Positions 40,901-49,429 of a stretch of DNA of 64,000 nucleotides are shown here, one piece after another. Made by a program: the position numbers and the translations under genes. Below the pieces are notes generated by a model. The model saw only the letters and a program-made list of their open reading frames with translations. It was not told the origin of the DNA and searched no databases. Numbering within the stretch: the first letter of the stretch is position 1; each line of letters starts with the position of its first letter. Origin of the DNA: Pseudomonas sp. LRP2-20 (GTDB taxonomy: Bacteria > Pseudomonadota > Gammaproteobacteria > Pseudomonadales > Pseudomonadaceae); NCBI RefSeq assembly GCF_024349685.1, contig NZ_AP025944.1:5287001-5351000 (forward strand), written 5' to 3'.

Positions 40901-41463
40901 ATCTCTACCGCCAAACCAATGACCAGCCTTTCCAGCTCGCGCTGATGCTCAGGGGCAAACTCCAGCTCGAACACCGGCGAATCAACGCGGAAGATCTGCG
41001 GCAGCATTTTTGAGGCAAGTACGCCGGCCAGCTCCCAACCACTTTGGCAACGACGCTCCAGCTCATCACGCAGGCTGTCAGGGTCTTGTACCAGTTCGGA
41101 GCAGTCATCCAAGGTCAGCGACCAATGCTCGTCGTACATCAGCAGCTGGTTCTGCTCCAAAAAACGAGTAAATAACATGCGGTGCCAATGCTCGTAGGCC
41201 ACCTCGGTGATCAGCTTGTTGATGCTTTGCTTGTCATTGTCCTGCTTGATATCGCCGAGCTGGCGGCCATGGGCACGCAGCCGGGTACGCAGGCGGCGCT
41301 GCTCATCGTTCAGGTAATCCGCAGGTTTGGCATCCGCCACGCTCAGGCGCGTAAGCGCCTGGGCAGCCGCCTGTTCAGCAATATCACGCGCCTTGATGAC
41401 GGTGGCTTCCAGCGCCCGGCGCAGGGCTTTGTCGAGGGGCTGGCGGTGTTGGGCTTGGGTCAT
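37945..41463 (-). CDS. pglX: BREX adenine-specific DNA methyltransferase PglX
   Basis: It has 1172 residues. The SAM-binding motif LDPCCGSGHFLVAAF is near residue 315. The catalytic motif appears as NVPY (WVITNVPYLARG, near residue 510) instead of the usual NPPY. The large C-terminal target-recognition half is about 600 residues. In type I BREX this enzyme methylates the inner adenine of a 6-bp site and marks self DNA. The target here cannot be predicted by eye. The start codon overlaps the brxC stop (TAATG). Confidence 0.96.
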   Translation of the reverse strand: MTQAQHRQPLDKALRRALEATVIKARDIAEQAAAQALTRLSVADAKPADYLNDEQRRLRTRLRAHGRQLGDIKQDNDKQSINKLITEVAYEHWHRMLFTRFLEQNQLLMYDEHWSLTLDDCSELVQDPDSLRDELERRCQSGWELAGVLASKMLPQIFRVDSPVFELEFAPEHQRELERLVIGLAVEIFKAQDSLGWVYQFWQSKRKDEVNKSEVKIGADELSPVTQLFTEPYMVSFLLDNSLGAWWAGQHLTADDWQTAQSEQELREKVAIPGMPLSYLRFVKEERAQQWQPASGTFDAWPKRLSELKALDPCCGSGHFLVAAFLMLVPMRMQAEQLTAQQAIDKVLSENLHGLELDQRCVELAAFAVALEAWRFPDAGGYRSLPELHLACSGLSIAAARDEWKELSRKAGKQNLTIALDWMYQTFKDAPVLGSLINPRRSKAAQIAQWSELQQLLGEALTQDQANQQGQADGETLTLNNRLEAGIVAQGLVKAAELLAGQYTWVITNVPYLARGKQHDTLKNYCESYYPAGKNDLATVFLDRCLEFCVQGGTASIVLPQNWLFLTSYRKFREKLLQNDSWHLIARMGEGAFESSAAAGAFVALITLSRGNGVGQSADLLRSGEPGNWIRGVDVSEQHSAQEKAAQLQLDEMKSMLQAKQLENPDARLSFDEARDISLLSQYADGLVGLQTSDDPMFVCAFWEQSDIDRAIWELMQGTPTELKPDAGMTWLVRWEQGNGLLLSLPTAYPTKGLKAIGKEGVAIHRMRQLYPYTYAKERFHQNVAVIVPKDGSHLLAIRCFCASPTYTEAVRRIDQKLNVTNATLVKVPFDLEYWTKVAEEQYPNGLPQPYTNDPTQWIFHGHPCGSVIWDEDSKWTAHGELRVDDTVLQVAVARLLGYQWPAELDAEMELAAEQRAWVDRCAELAGFVDDDGIVCLPPVRGEKAADKRLDALLQAAYGEAWTTPLKNRLLETVGSKSLSLWLRDKFFEQHCKLFQHRPFIWHLWDGLKDGFSVLVNYHRLDKAILERLIYVYLGDWIRTQQAGLVNGEDGAQERLAAAEVLKKQLEAILEGEKPYDIFVRWKPLAEQPIGWTPDLNDGVRFNIRPFIYARDVGKKGSGILRWAPNIKWAKDRGKDVESAPWFTLGLQYDESEGARINDHHLSLADKRAARN

Positions 41464-44400
41464 TAGAAAGTCACCGGTCCGTCATTGAGCTTGCTGAGAA
41501 TTTGTAGCTTGACCGCGGCCAGCCAAGCATCCACATCGGCCTCACTTTCAAAGGTTTGGCGCGGCAGGTTGATGCGTTGCAGCTTGGGCTGCAGCAGTTC
41601 GGCGGCCTCCAGGCGGGCGCTGTCGAACTTGCTGGCCAGGGAGTCGGTACGGTCCGTCCACTGTTCCAGGCTGACCTCCCCGAGGCTGTCGAGAATGGCC
41701 TCGGCATCGTTCAACGTGGGTTGTTCCAAGGTCAGCAGCTTGCGTTTTTCCAGGATGGCGCGCTGCTGCTCATCGCTCAGCTTTTGCCAGTGGCTATCGG
41801 CTTGCAGCTGGGCCAGGCAGCTGGCATGCCGCTCCAGATAGGCCTGCACGTGGAACTGAACGGCATCGCGCAGTTTGCTCACCAGTTGCTTAATCAGTGC
41901 GCTGGTCGGATTGGGCTCATCCAGTAGCGAGCGCTGCTGAATGATGGCATCCGCTTCAGTCTGAATCGTCGCGTGGAAGGCCAAGCCACGGCTGACCTCC
42001 AGCAGGCTGCTCAGCAGTGTCCAATCACCCCGACGGGCTTCAATCAGCTTGGCGGTTTCGCTCCACTCCTTGATCGCTTGCTTGATCGCCTCCTGCTCAT
42101 CCAGCGCCTGCTTTAGCTGGGCATTGCCGGACTGACGCGCCAGCTCGTCAAAGACCTTGGTATCCGGTGCTACCGGGAGGGGCGCAGCGCCACCCGCGCG
42201 CTTGGCCAGCTCTCTGCCCTTTTCGGCCAACAGAGCGAGCTTGCTCGCCTCCTCGCCCCGCTGACAGTCAATGCCGCAGGTTTTGAGAAGGCTAAGGATC
42301 TTGATCATTTCCGCCACGCGAATGGTGATGCTTTCCGGGCGGAAGCTGGCCTGGGTGATCTGCTTGCGTTCAAGGGTGCTGGCGGTGACCGGGCTATTGC
42401 GGTTGTCGGTGGCAATCAGGATGCCACTGGCGAGCAGCACATAGAGCGCGCCGTCGATGGCATCCTGCGGCCAGCCATAGGGCGCGGCGAGGAAGTACTC
42501 ACGGATCTCGCTGCCCTTTTTCGATACGCCGATAAAGCGCTTGATGGCGGCGCAGACGGGATGCTTCTCGGCATCGTCCTTGTAGCCCAGCACTTCCAGG
42601 GCGTTCTGCCCACCGTCCTTGCTGGCCCGTTCAAAGACCTTACCCCAGGCCGGGTGGTCGGCTTGATCGAACTCACGGTACAGGCGCACCAGGGAGGCCT
42701 TGGCGGCCGTATCCACCCGCTCGCTGATGCTGTTGCCATCCACCTCGTTACCGCCGGCTTGCAAGACCTGCACACCGTCGAAGATTTCGCTCAACAGGGT
42801 TTGCACCTGCTTATGCGCCTCACGCTGGCGCGTTTGCATGGCGCTATACGCATCTTTACCGGCATCGGTCCCTGGCAAGCCACGATTATCGATGGTGGCC
42901 TGAGCGGCGTGCTCAGCGATGATGGCGTTGGTCAGCTCGGAACGATTACGCGCCGGCACATAAATGAAGATGGTCGGCTCGCTGGGGTTTCGGCTGCGGG
43001 CTTCGCTGGTGAAGCTTTTTTCATCCAAGGCCCAACCGTCCTGAACCCAGGCGTAGATTTTCTCGCTGGCGTCTTTGGGCAGTTCGGGCTCAAAGCAGGC
43101 AATAACCTGGCGCGGCTCGTTGCACTTGCCCTGGATCAGACGCACCTTGGCAATCTGGCTGCGCAGCTCCTTGTGCAGCAGATCCACCCGGATGTTTTCC
43201 ACGCGCTGCAGGTTGCCACGCAAGTCGGCCTCTTGCTGGCGCAGGGTGTCGTACCACTGGGCACTTTCCTGGGTTTGCAGGCGATACTCCGTACCGCTGC
43301 TGGTTTGCATCGCCATGACCAGCCCGTCGTCGGCCAGCTCTTGCAGCAGCTTGGGCACCTGGCTGCGGATGATCTCTTTGCCTTGGTTGAGATCATCAAT
43401 CAGCAGGTCACCCAGCATCTCGGCGGTGGCACGCACGCCGCAGTCGGCCGTCGGGTCGGTGGGCAGTTTGCCGATCAACAGCACCAAGGCCAGGATGCGG
43501 GACTTGAGCTTGTCGTCAGCAGTGCCGGCTGACAGGCGACCGATAGTTTCCGCGATTTCTTTGGAGATCACCCCGGTTTGCAGCAGGTTGACCGAAATCT
43601 GGTTGTAGATAAAGTCGGCGGCTACCACATGACCAATAGGTTGATCCGCAGTGGCCTGCGCGGCTTCATGGATGACTTTGAGCTGATTACGCAGCTGCGA
43701 AGCGGTACCGGTGGTATCGACAATGCGCAGGACCTTTTCCCAGAAGCGCCGGCGAACGGGCAGCAGCGGGTAGTCGGCGAGCATGATCTTTTCGTCGTCG
43801 CGGTGATGCTCAATCTTGGTCCCACGCAGCTGGCGGGAAATCTCCCCCAGGTGGGACTGCATGACCTGCTCCAGCTGCGGACGGGCTGAGGCCTTCTTGC
43901 GCAGGATGACCTTGCGAATCACGGATTCAACATCGGTATCCGACAGCTGCACAGGAATCTGGAAACGGCCAAGCAGACGCTGCAGGTTGGCCATACCTGA
44001 CAGTGCGCTCTGGCCGGTAGAGACGAACAGCATCTTGCTCTTGAACTTGGAGCTCTTGCAGCAGGTTTCGACGACCTCCTGCACCTGATGGGCTTTTTCC
44101 GAATCAGAGCCTACGTACTGCTGCACCTCATCGAGCACAACCAGTGTCAGCGGGAACTGGTCATCCTTAGCTAAGGCGTCGTAGATGGCATCGACCATCT
44201 GTTGGTTGGTCACATCCTGCACATTGGGATACTGCTCGCGCAGCAGCTGGCGCACCTGTTTGACGTCATCACCCAGGGTGCTATCGATGGCTAGCAAGGC
44301 ACGGGCGATACTGCTGGAGACGTAAAGGTCTTCCAACTCGTCTTCCCAATTGTCCCCTGCCTCTTCGACATGCGCTTTGACCTGATCAAAGATGCCCTGC

Positions 44401-44927
44401 TTTTGCAGCCTGAGCACAAAGCGCGCCTGGTGGTATTGCTCCGGCAGGCCGGCGGACTTGAAGACGATATTAAGCAGGGCCAGACGCACATTGTTGTTAG
44501 CGCCGGCGCCCAGGGTACCGGAGGCTGCATGCACACCGCCGTAGCGCGTGGCCTGGATGCTCAGCTCTTTGAAGTAGTCTTTGATTTCCTGCGGGAGCTC
44601 GGCAATGTCGCGCGCAGCAACGTCGTCGCTGAACTTTTGGTTGGTCCAGAGGGCGCGAAGCATTTTGGCGAGGTGCGATTTACCGGAACCGAAGAAGCCG
44701 GAAATCCAGACACCCGGCTGCTCATGGCCGTCACCCAGGTTCCGCAGATAGGCAGAGAGGATCTTGTCGAGACCCGCCTGGTACTCGCCATCACAGACAA
44801 ATGTCTGCAGCTCGTAGCGCAGCGTTTTCAGGGCCTGCTGGGATTGGTCGTCTTTGACCTCGGCGACACCGTTGTTTTCCAGACGGTTCTGTTGCGGGTC
44901 AAGATCGTAAATCTCGCGGTTCAACAT
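41463..44927 (-). CDS. brxC: BREX ATPase BrxC
   Basis: It has 1154 residues. Walker A is GFFGSGKS (77-84) and Walker B is about LTLVVLDEVQQY. A long helical remainder follows. BrxC is a required AAA+ component of type I BREX, probably in complex with PglX/PglZ/BrxB. The start at 44927 (MLNREIYDLDPQQNR) was preferred to a longer frame because it begins at the conserved N-terminus. It overlaps pglX by one base and follows brxB after 63 bp. Confidence 0.96.
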   Translation of the reverse strand: MLNREIYDLDPQQNRLENNGVAEVKDDQSQQALKTLRYELQTFVCDGEYQAGLDKILSAYLRNLGDGHEQPGVWISGFFGSGKSHLAKMLRALWTNQKFSDDVAARDIAELPQEIKDYFKELSIQATRYGGVHAASGTLGAGANNNVRLALLNIVFKSAGLPEQYHQARFVLRLQKQGIFDQVKAHVEEAGDNWEDELEDLYVSSSIARALLAIDSTLGDDVKQVRQLLREQYPNVQDVTNQQMVDAIYDALAKDDQFPLTLVVLDEVQQYVGSDSEKAHQVQEVVETCCKSSKFKSKMLFVSTGQSALSGMANLQRLLGRFQIPVQLSDTDVESVIRKVILRKKASARPQLEQVMQSHLGEISRQLRGTKIEHHRDDEKIMLADYPLLPVRRRFWEKVLRIVDTTGTASQLRNQLKVIHEAAQATADQPIGHVVAADFIYNQISVNLLQTGVISKEIAETIGRLSAGTADDKLKSRILALVLLIGKLPTDPTADCGVRATAEMLGDLLIDDLNQGKEIIRSQVPKLLQELADDGLVMAMQTSSGTEYRLQTQESAQWYDTLRQQEADLRGNLQRVENIRVDLLHKELRSQIAKVRLIQGKCNEPRQVIACFEPELPKDASEKIYAWVQDGWALDEKSFTSEARSRNPSEPTIFIYVPARNRSELTNAIIAEHAAQATIDNRGLPGTDAGKDAYSAMQTRQREAHKQVQTLLSEIFDGVQVLQAGGNEVDGNSISERVDTAAKASLVRLYREFDQADHPAWGKVFERASKDGGQNALEVLGYKDDAEKHPVCAAIKRFIGVSKKGSEIREYFLAAPYGWPQDAIDGALYVLLASGILIATDNRNSPVTASTLERKQITQASFRPESITIRVAEMIKILSLLKTCGIDCQRGEEASKLALLAEKGRELAKRAGGAAPLPVAPDTKVFDELARQSGNAQLKQALDEQEAIKQAIKEWSETAKLIEARRGDWTLLSSLLEVSRGLAFHATIQTEADAIIQQRSLLDEPNPTSALIKQLVSKLRDAVQFHVQAYLERHASCLAQLQADSHWQKLSDEQQRAILEKRKLLTLEQPTLNDAEAILDSLGEVSLEQWTDRTDSLASKFDSARLEAAELLQPKLQRINLPRQTFESEADVDAWLAAVKLQILSKLNDGPVTF

Positions 44928-44990
44928 CCTGAGCGTACTCCCTGTGCGCATATGCGCGATTCAATTCGAAGCGGCAGCTGCTGCCGGTAT

Positions 44991-45536
44991 TCAGTTGTCA
45001 GCGGTAATGGCCGTTGCCTGGTAGCCCCAGCCATCACGGGCATCCAGCAGGCGATAGGTGTTGTTGACGTATTCCCCAGGGAACAGCACCAGCAAACGCC
45101 CCGGCACATGCTCGGCCAGTTGCTTGACGAAATCGGAGACCGAGGCGAACCCGAACAGGGTGCCGCAGCCAACCAGGGCGACCAAGGTGTTGCTGTCGGC
45201 CTGGTTCTGGATTCGTTCTGCCAGTGCTACGACGGACTGGCGAGCAAAGGTTTTGTACTTCGAGGTGAGCGAGTCGGGGTCCTCGAAATAATCCTCGCGG
45301 TACTTTTGCTGCGCCATCCACTCTGGAAACAGGCGCGTAATATCCAGCTCCAGCCAGGGGTGGCCGGCACTTTCAGTAGCCAGGCGAAATTCTTCGATGC
45401 GGGCACGCAGCTTGAGCTCATCCTCCTTGTGGTAGACGGCAAAGAGCACCCGCTGCTCATTGGCCAAGCCGCTGATCCACGGCAGGCTAATGTGGTTGCT
45501 GTAGCTTTTCAGCAAACGGTTCAGGCGGTTACTCAT
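44991..45536 (-). CDS. brxB: BREX protein BrxB (DUF1788)
   Basis: It has 181 residues, starting MSNRLNRLLKSYSNHISLPW. The layout is that of DUF1788, including LVALVGCGTLFGFASVSDFV and VPGRLLVLFPGEYVNNTYRLLDARDGWGYQA. BrxB is essential in type I BREX, and its biochemical role is not fully defined. It overlaps brxA by 8 bp. Confidence 0.95.
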   Translation of the reverse strand: MSNRLNRLLKSYSNHISLPWISGLANEQRVLFAVYHKEDELKLRARIEEFRLATESAGHPWLELDITRLFPEWMAQQKYREDYFEDPDSLTSKYKTFARQSVVALAERIQNQADSNTLVALVGCGTLFGFASVSDFVKQLAEHVPGRLLVLFPGEYVNNTYRLLDARDGWGYQATAITADN

Positions 45537-46308
45537 GCAACCAAGCCTCCTCTTCCTTGGTCAGGTGGTCGGGGAAGGTGACTTCCACAACTTCGCTGGA
45601 ATGTTTGAAATTCAGCAGGCCGCTGTGATTGGCCTGACGAGCCAGCTCCAGTAGGCGCTCCTGACGGCAGCCGAGCAATTTGGTCCACTCGGTATTGAAC
45701 AGGCGGTTACCTGTTGCACCCTGCAGGTAGCCCATAAACAGCGCAAAGGCGACGTTCACCGGGCGGATGTCAGGCTCGGTGCGACGCTTTTTGCTTCGGC
45801 CTTGCAAGTAGCCGGCATCGGTCCACGTGCCGTTGACGTTCTGCGCCAAAGACTTGAGTGTTGCCGGGCTGTAGCGGTCGGGGAACTGTTCCTCAAAGGC
45901 CTGTTCCATTTCCTCGCGCGGCAACAACTGCCCAAGCACAAGCGACAAAACCTTTTCTTGCGACAGCCTAAGCAGTGGGTCCCGAGCCAAGGCTATTTGG
46001 CAGGTCAGCAAGGCGCGTGCGCTCGCGTCACTCTCCCACAAGCGGCGAAAGGCTCGGAATAGCACGACGTTTTTGTCCATCGTGTATAGATCAACCAGGT
46101 GACGCCAGGTCAGCTTACGGGCCTTTTCTGTCGGTTTATGCAGTACATTGAAGAGCTCGATGTCTTCCTGATACTGCGCCGTACTCGCCTCAGCTTCGCG
46201 GCCTTGGAACAACTCGGTGAGCTCAGCCAGCATCATGGTGCGCGCGGCATGCGCACCATTGCGGCCAAACTTGAAGCCAAATTTCTGCTGTGTCGCGTTA
46301 CTGGTCAT
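45529..46308 (-). CDS. brxA: BREX protein BrxA (DUF1819)
   Basis: It has 259 residues and matches the small helical DUF1819 family, which has a NusB-like fold and binds DNA in studied BrxA proteins. Conserved-looking stretches include ELFNVLHKPTEKARKLTWRHLVDLY and SPATLKSLAQNVNGTWTDAGYLQG. It overlaps the regulator gene upstream by 4 bp (ATGA) and brxB downstream, so the whole set is one operon. Confidence 0.95.
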   Translation of the reverse strand: MTSNATQQKFGFKFGRNGAHAARTMMLAELTELFQGREAEASTAQYQEDIELFNVLHKPTEKARKLTWRHLVDLYTMDKNVVLFRAFRRLWESDASARALLTCQIALARDPLLRLSQEKVLSLVLGQLLPREEMEQAFEEQFPDRYSPATLKSLAQNVNGTWTDAGYLQGRSKKRRTEPDIRPVNVAFALFMGYLQGATGNRLFNTEWTKLLGCRQERLLELARQANHSGLLNFKHSSEVVEVTFPDHLTKEEEAWLHE

Positions 46309-47237
46309 CGACAGTCGGTCTCTGAGGTAAATCCTGGAGCAATGGAGAGGTTGGCCTGCAGCGCAACGCTCTTAGGCTCGCGCAGAGCCAACTGATACTC
46401 GCCCGGGTTTAAGCCGGCACTCACGCTGCAATCCACTCCCCAACGCCGCAGCAGATAACCCGCTGTAGCGGCCCGCACCTGCACTCGAATGGGTTGCCCA
46501 GGCGTCAGCCCATAGTCCAGCTCGATGGCGTGGATATGCGGAGCATTGGGGTGGGGAATCAGCTCCAGTACAACCTCATGATTCCACTCTTTATCCCGCT
46601 CCCAAGACTCGGCTGCGGTTTCTACATCGCCATCCAGCTCATGGACCTGGGTGATACGGGTTAATACGAAGTCACGAAACTGAGCATGAGTTCTGCAGTA
46701 GGCACGGACATGCCAGCGCAGGCCGGTGTTAACCAGGCTATGCGGCACGATTTCTCGGCTGGATTCGCCACTACTGACCGATACATAACCAATAGCCAAG
46801 GCCTTGCCGGCGTAAATGGCACGAGACACCGAAGCCAGAGTCTCAAGATCAGGCTGATTGAGCGTCGGTGCGGCATCAACCATGATCGTTTGAGCACAAG
46901 CTTCGAACCCCACGCCCTGCCCCAAGGTCAGGGCCTGAAGGGTGTGCTCGCGGTCATAGGCGAAAAGCGGCCGGAACTCCGGAGTGCTTCGATAGACCTT
47001 CTCGCGATGGTCGTAGTCGAGATTGTCCGGTGCCAGGTGGCGATACAGTGTGAAATCACGGGTGGCATTAGACAGCGCGATTCCAAAGCGCCTCACTAAG
47101 TCTTGCCGAGTCACCTGGCCACGAAAACGCGCCAGAAAGTCGATCTGCCACAGCCGCTCTCGCTGGTTGGGCGAAGCATTTTCAAGTGCGATATTGGGCA
47201 TGCGAGGGAGGCTTTTTCCGTTCAGCTCAGATGTCAT
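46305..47237 (-). CDS. brxR: WYL-domain BREX regulator BrxR
   Basis: It has 310 residues from the ATG at 47237 (a TTG at 47258 or an ATG at 47201 are alternatives; no strong ribosome site was seen). The N-terminal winged helix (RGQVTRQDLVRRFGIALSNATRDFTLY) precedes a WYL domain (HSLVNTGLRWHVRAYC, FRDFVLTRI) and a C-terminal dimerisation region. BrxR proteins repress BREX through inverted repeats upstream. Such a repeat is seen at 47284-47320. It is the first gene of the BREX operon and is related to the regulator at 17307-18185. Confidence 0.92.
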   Translation of the reverse strand: MTSELNGKSLPRMPNIALENASPNQRERLWQIDFLARFRGQVTRQDLVRRFGIALSNATRDFTLYRHLAPDNLDYDHREKVYRSTPEFRPLFAYDREHTLQALTLGQGVGFEACAQTIMVDAAPTLNQPDLETLASVSRAIYAGKALAIGYVSVSSGESSREIVPHSLVNTGLRWHVRAYCRTHAQFRDFVLTRITQVHELDGDVETAAESWERDKEWNHEVVLELIPHPNAPHIHAIELDYGLTPGQPIRVQVRAATAGYLLRRWGVDCSVSAGLNPGEYQLALREPKSVALQANLSIAPGFTSETDCR

Positions 47238-47283
47238 ACTAAAAATGATGATAACCAAACGAAATAGATCAAACCAGCGCTAA

Positions 47284-47320
47284 TTACATGTCTGGGCCCA
47301 GGCAGTACTAGACATCTGTA
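47284..47320. promoter_or_regulatory. Probable BrxR operator
   Basis: TTACATGTCT (47284-47293) and AGACATCTGTA (47310-47320) form an imperfect inverted repeat. A CTGGGCCCAG palindrome overlaps at 47292-47301. It lies about 50-80 bp upstream of brxR, where BrxR-type operators are found. TACATGTCTG is identical to a motif before the other WYL gene (18246-18255). Confidence 0.65.
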
Positions 47321-47345
47321 GGACCTCGGAGATTAATCGCGCTCA

Positions 47346-48326
47346 CTACGGGGTGGACTGATGACTACCCCGGGGGGCCCTTCTTGCCTGCCCTTTACGC
47401 AAGCAGCGAGCACCTGCCGGTTTCAGCCGCAGATGCTGATTGTTTTTGACCAGATAGCGCATGGCGTAATGCACCTTACTCCGCGCGCTTAGATCCCACC
47501 GATGGATCAGCCCAACCCCTAGCCTGCCTCGGTATTTATCTTTATCAAGGTTGCAGTTGTTGAAGTAGCCCCGACCACGGGTGATGTGCTCCCACAGCCC
47601 ACCGATCCGCTTTGCCCTGTAGACATCGGCACTCACCTCAGAGCCGTTGAAGAAGAAGGCAGCATGGATGTGATACCCACGCTCCTCACCTTGCTCAACG
47701 GTGCAAATATAGCCAGTTTCACCCTCAAAAATCGGGTTGCGTTCACGCTCAGCAATCAGCTGACTCAGATCGTCGAATACTCGCTCCACCCGCAATCTCG
47801 TCTGAGCCTCCGCACGGTAATACAGGTCGACCCTGACCACACATGTACGGGCGTAGCGATCAAGCACGGCATCTACGTAACGACCAATCTCGATCTCTTG
47901 CTGAATGGCCAGGTAGCGCTGATCATGCTCCCGACGCTTGAATCTCTTCTTGGCAAGGAAAGTACGGATACACTTGGTCAGCTCATCCAGTGTCTCGCTG
48001 GCACTCAGATAGCGAGTTTCATCTTCGCTTAAGCAGGTAATTCCATATGGACTGAGCTCAATTCCAATGACCTGGCAGGCTTGCTGAAAAATCCCCAACT
48101 GCCAGCTGTACTGATAATCCACATCTCCCTCGAACAGCGTGATCATCTGCTCGACCCCACCGTAGTACTTGGACAGTTTGGTATCACGGACCTGTTCATC
48201 TCCATACTTCGAATATGTCTTTCGGAAGGCTTTGTTGTCTGTACGCTGAATAGCACTGATGAGGCGCTCAATTCGGATGGCGGTATCAGACTGAGACTGC
48301 AGAATGTTGATGCTTAGTTTTGCCAT
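47346..48326 (-). CDS. Inovirus-Gp2-like (YagK/YfjJ-type) replication protein
   Basis: It has 326 residues, starting MAKLSINILQSQSD. The central part resembles inovirus Gp2-family proteins. It has a possible HUH-like strand GYHIHAAFFFNGSEV and the segment ARSKVHYAMRYLVKNNQHLRLKP, which is frequent in satellite and cryptic-prophage homologues. It may start or control replication of the excised island. The catalytic tyrosine was not assigned. It is on the BREX strand and ends 108 bp upstream of brxR. Confidence 0.8.
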   Translation of the reverse strand: MAKLSINILQSQSDTAIRIERLISAIQRTDNKAFRKTYSKYGDEQVRDTKLSKYYGGVEQMITLFEGDVDYQYSWQLGIFQQACQVIGIELSPYGITCLSEDETRYLSASETLDELTKCIRTFLAKKRFKRREHDQRYLAIQQEIEIGRYVDAVLDRYARTCVVRVDLYYRAEAQTRLRVERVFDDLSQLIAERERNPIFEGETGYICTVEQGEERGYHIHAAFFFNGSEVSADVYRAKRIGGLWEHITRGRGYFNNCNLDKDKYRGRLGVGLIHRWDLSARSKVHYAMRYLVKNNQHLRLKPAGARCLRKGQARRAPRGSHQSTP

Positions 48327-48690
48327 GATTGTGTACCTGTAGGTGATTCCCATACTAAGTACGAAATGTGTATTTCTTTACCTATGCGCTACTCATAGAC
48401 CGGAAGGTACTGCTCAGCTCACAGCCACCCCTATTGAATAGTTAGTAATTGATAGGCGAAATCTTTATAGCTATTTATAGCTATATAACTAGATCCCGAT
48501 CCAATCACCTGTAGCAATCCCAGCCTGGTCTGACAATAGGGTGCTACATAACCGAACCAGCCGTGATATTCACAGAAAGCGCATGTTGAGAGAGTTAACT
48601 GAGAATGCCTTCTTCCTAACGGCATAAGCGCAGTGACTGGCTGTAGCCAGTCACTGCGCCCAGGGCTCCTTCAGCTAGCCACGCTCGTGG
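48327..48690. other. Non-coding gap with perfect 15-bp hairpin
   Basis: This is 364 bp of A/T-rich DNA between the Gp2-like gene and the alpA-type gene. A perfect 15-bp stem with a 2-base loop lies at 48628-48659 (GCGCAGTGACTGGCT / AGCCAGTCACTGCGC), just after the alpA-type stop, and may end that transcript though no T-run follows. TTTATAGCTA repeats lie near 48464-48485. No gene is supported. Confidence 0.55.
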
Positions 48691-48885
48691 CTAAGCACCG
48701 TTAGCTAAGTCGCGCTCCTCTATCCTTGCCAGGATCCAATCGTGCACTTCGCTATCAACCCAGCCGACACAGCGGTCGCCTAGTGACAACGGTCTGGGGA
48801 AATTGCCTTCCGCCATGTATTTGTAGATGGTCGACCGGGCCAAACCGGTCGAATCGATGACTTCTTTCAGACGAATGATCCTCAT
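48691..48885 (-). CDS. AlpA-family transcription regulator
   Basis: It has 64 residues. The helix-turn-helix region IRLKEVIDSTGLARSTIYKYMAEGNFPRPLSLG is typical of AlpA/MerR-like excisionase-type regulators of P4-like elements. In relatives it activates integrase or excision genes. GGAGACC precedes the ATG. It belongs to the island's right-end maintenance module with the Gp2-like gene. Confidence 0.93.
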   Translation of the reverse strand: MRIIRLKEVIDSTGLARSTIYKYMAEGNFPRPLSLGDRCVGWVDSEVHDWILARIEERDLANGA

Positions 48886-49429
48886 GAGCGGTCTCCTGTA
48901 ATTGGCTCAGAAGATCTGCAGAAATGGTAAAAAAAAACGATGAAACCTCAGACCCGACCTATCGAGCGGAATGACTATGGACCACAGCGAAATCGCCCCT
49001 CCCGCTGGAGTAAATGCTCTCAAACTCGACGCCTAATCCAAGCGCAGCTCTGAACTGCTATCAGGACAACGCGGCAGCCAGCAGCGGACCATTCAGTCAT
49101 ATTCAGGATCTCTTGCGGCTTGCAAAGGAAGACGACTGATTGGGATCAAGCGATTTTCTTGAAAAATCAGATAACAATTGGCATGCCCGCAATGCCTAAA
49201 AAATAGTCAATTCGGATGCAAATTATCTCTAAAATGGATGGAAACACCCAAGCCCGCATGACCTTTCGCCACATTAAAACACGCTTCATTACGCAGTAAC
49301 GTAACGCCATAAAGAAGCCAAAAAAACCAAAATTCGTTACGGCGTAACGCAACCAAGTTCCACTACAAGTGTTGTAACTAGGTAGCACAACTCGGTAACC
49401 TATCGCAGTTAACTATTAGGTAACCTTGT
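48886..49429. promoter_or_regulatory. Control region with matS-like GTTAC-N3-GTAAC palindromes
   Basis: This is 544 bp without a supported gene. Palindromes lie at 49336-49348 (GTTAC GGC GTAAC, perfect) and 49288-49300 (ATTAC GCA GTAAC, one mismatch). Further GTAAC/GTTAAC repeats extend to about 49425, directly before the MatP-like gene. The 5-3-5 form resembles the E. coli matS consensus GTGAC-RNY-GTCAC. These may be autoregulatory sites or origin/partition-type iterons. Confidence 0.6.

Noticed and set aside
48464..48485. TTTATAGCTA direct repeats as a CRISPR or iteron array
   Set aside because: Only about two short adjacent copies with no spacer structure; I could not support an array or origin.
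48431..48625. A 64-codon minus-strand frame between the Gp2-like and AlpA genes
   Set aside because: No ribosome site and no conserved features; the region is A/T-rich and holds a hairpin.
49167..49388. A 73-codon minus-strand frame before the MatP-like gene
   Set aside because: It covers the GTTAC/GTAAC palindromes, has no ribosome site and no recognisable composition. The region looks regulatory.
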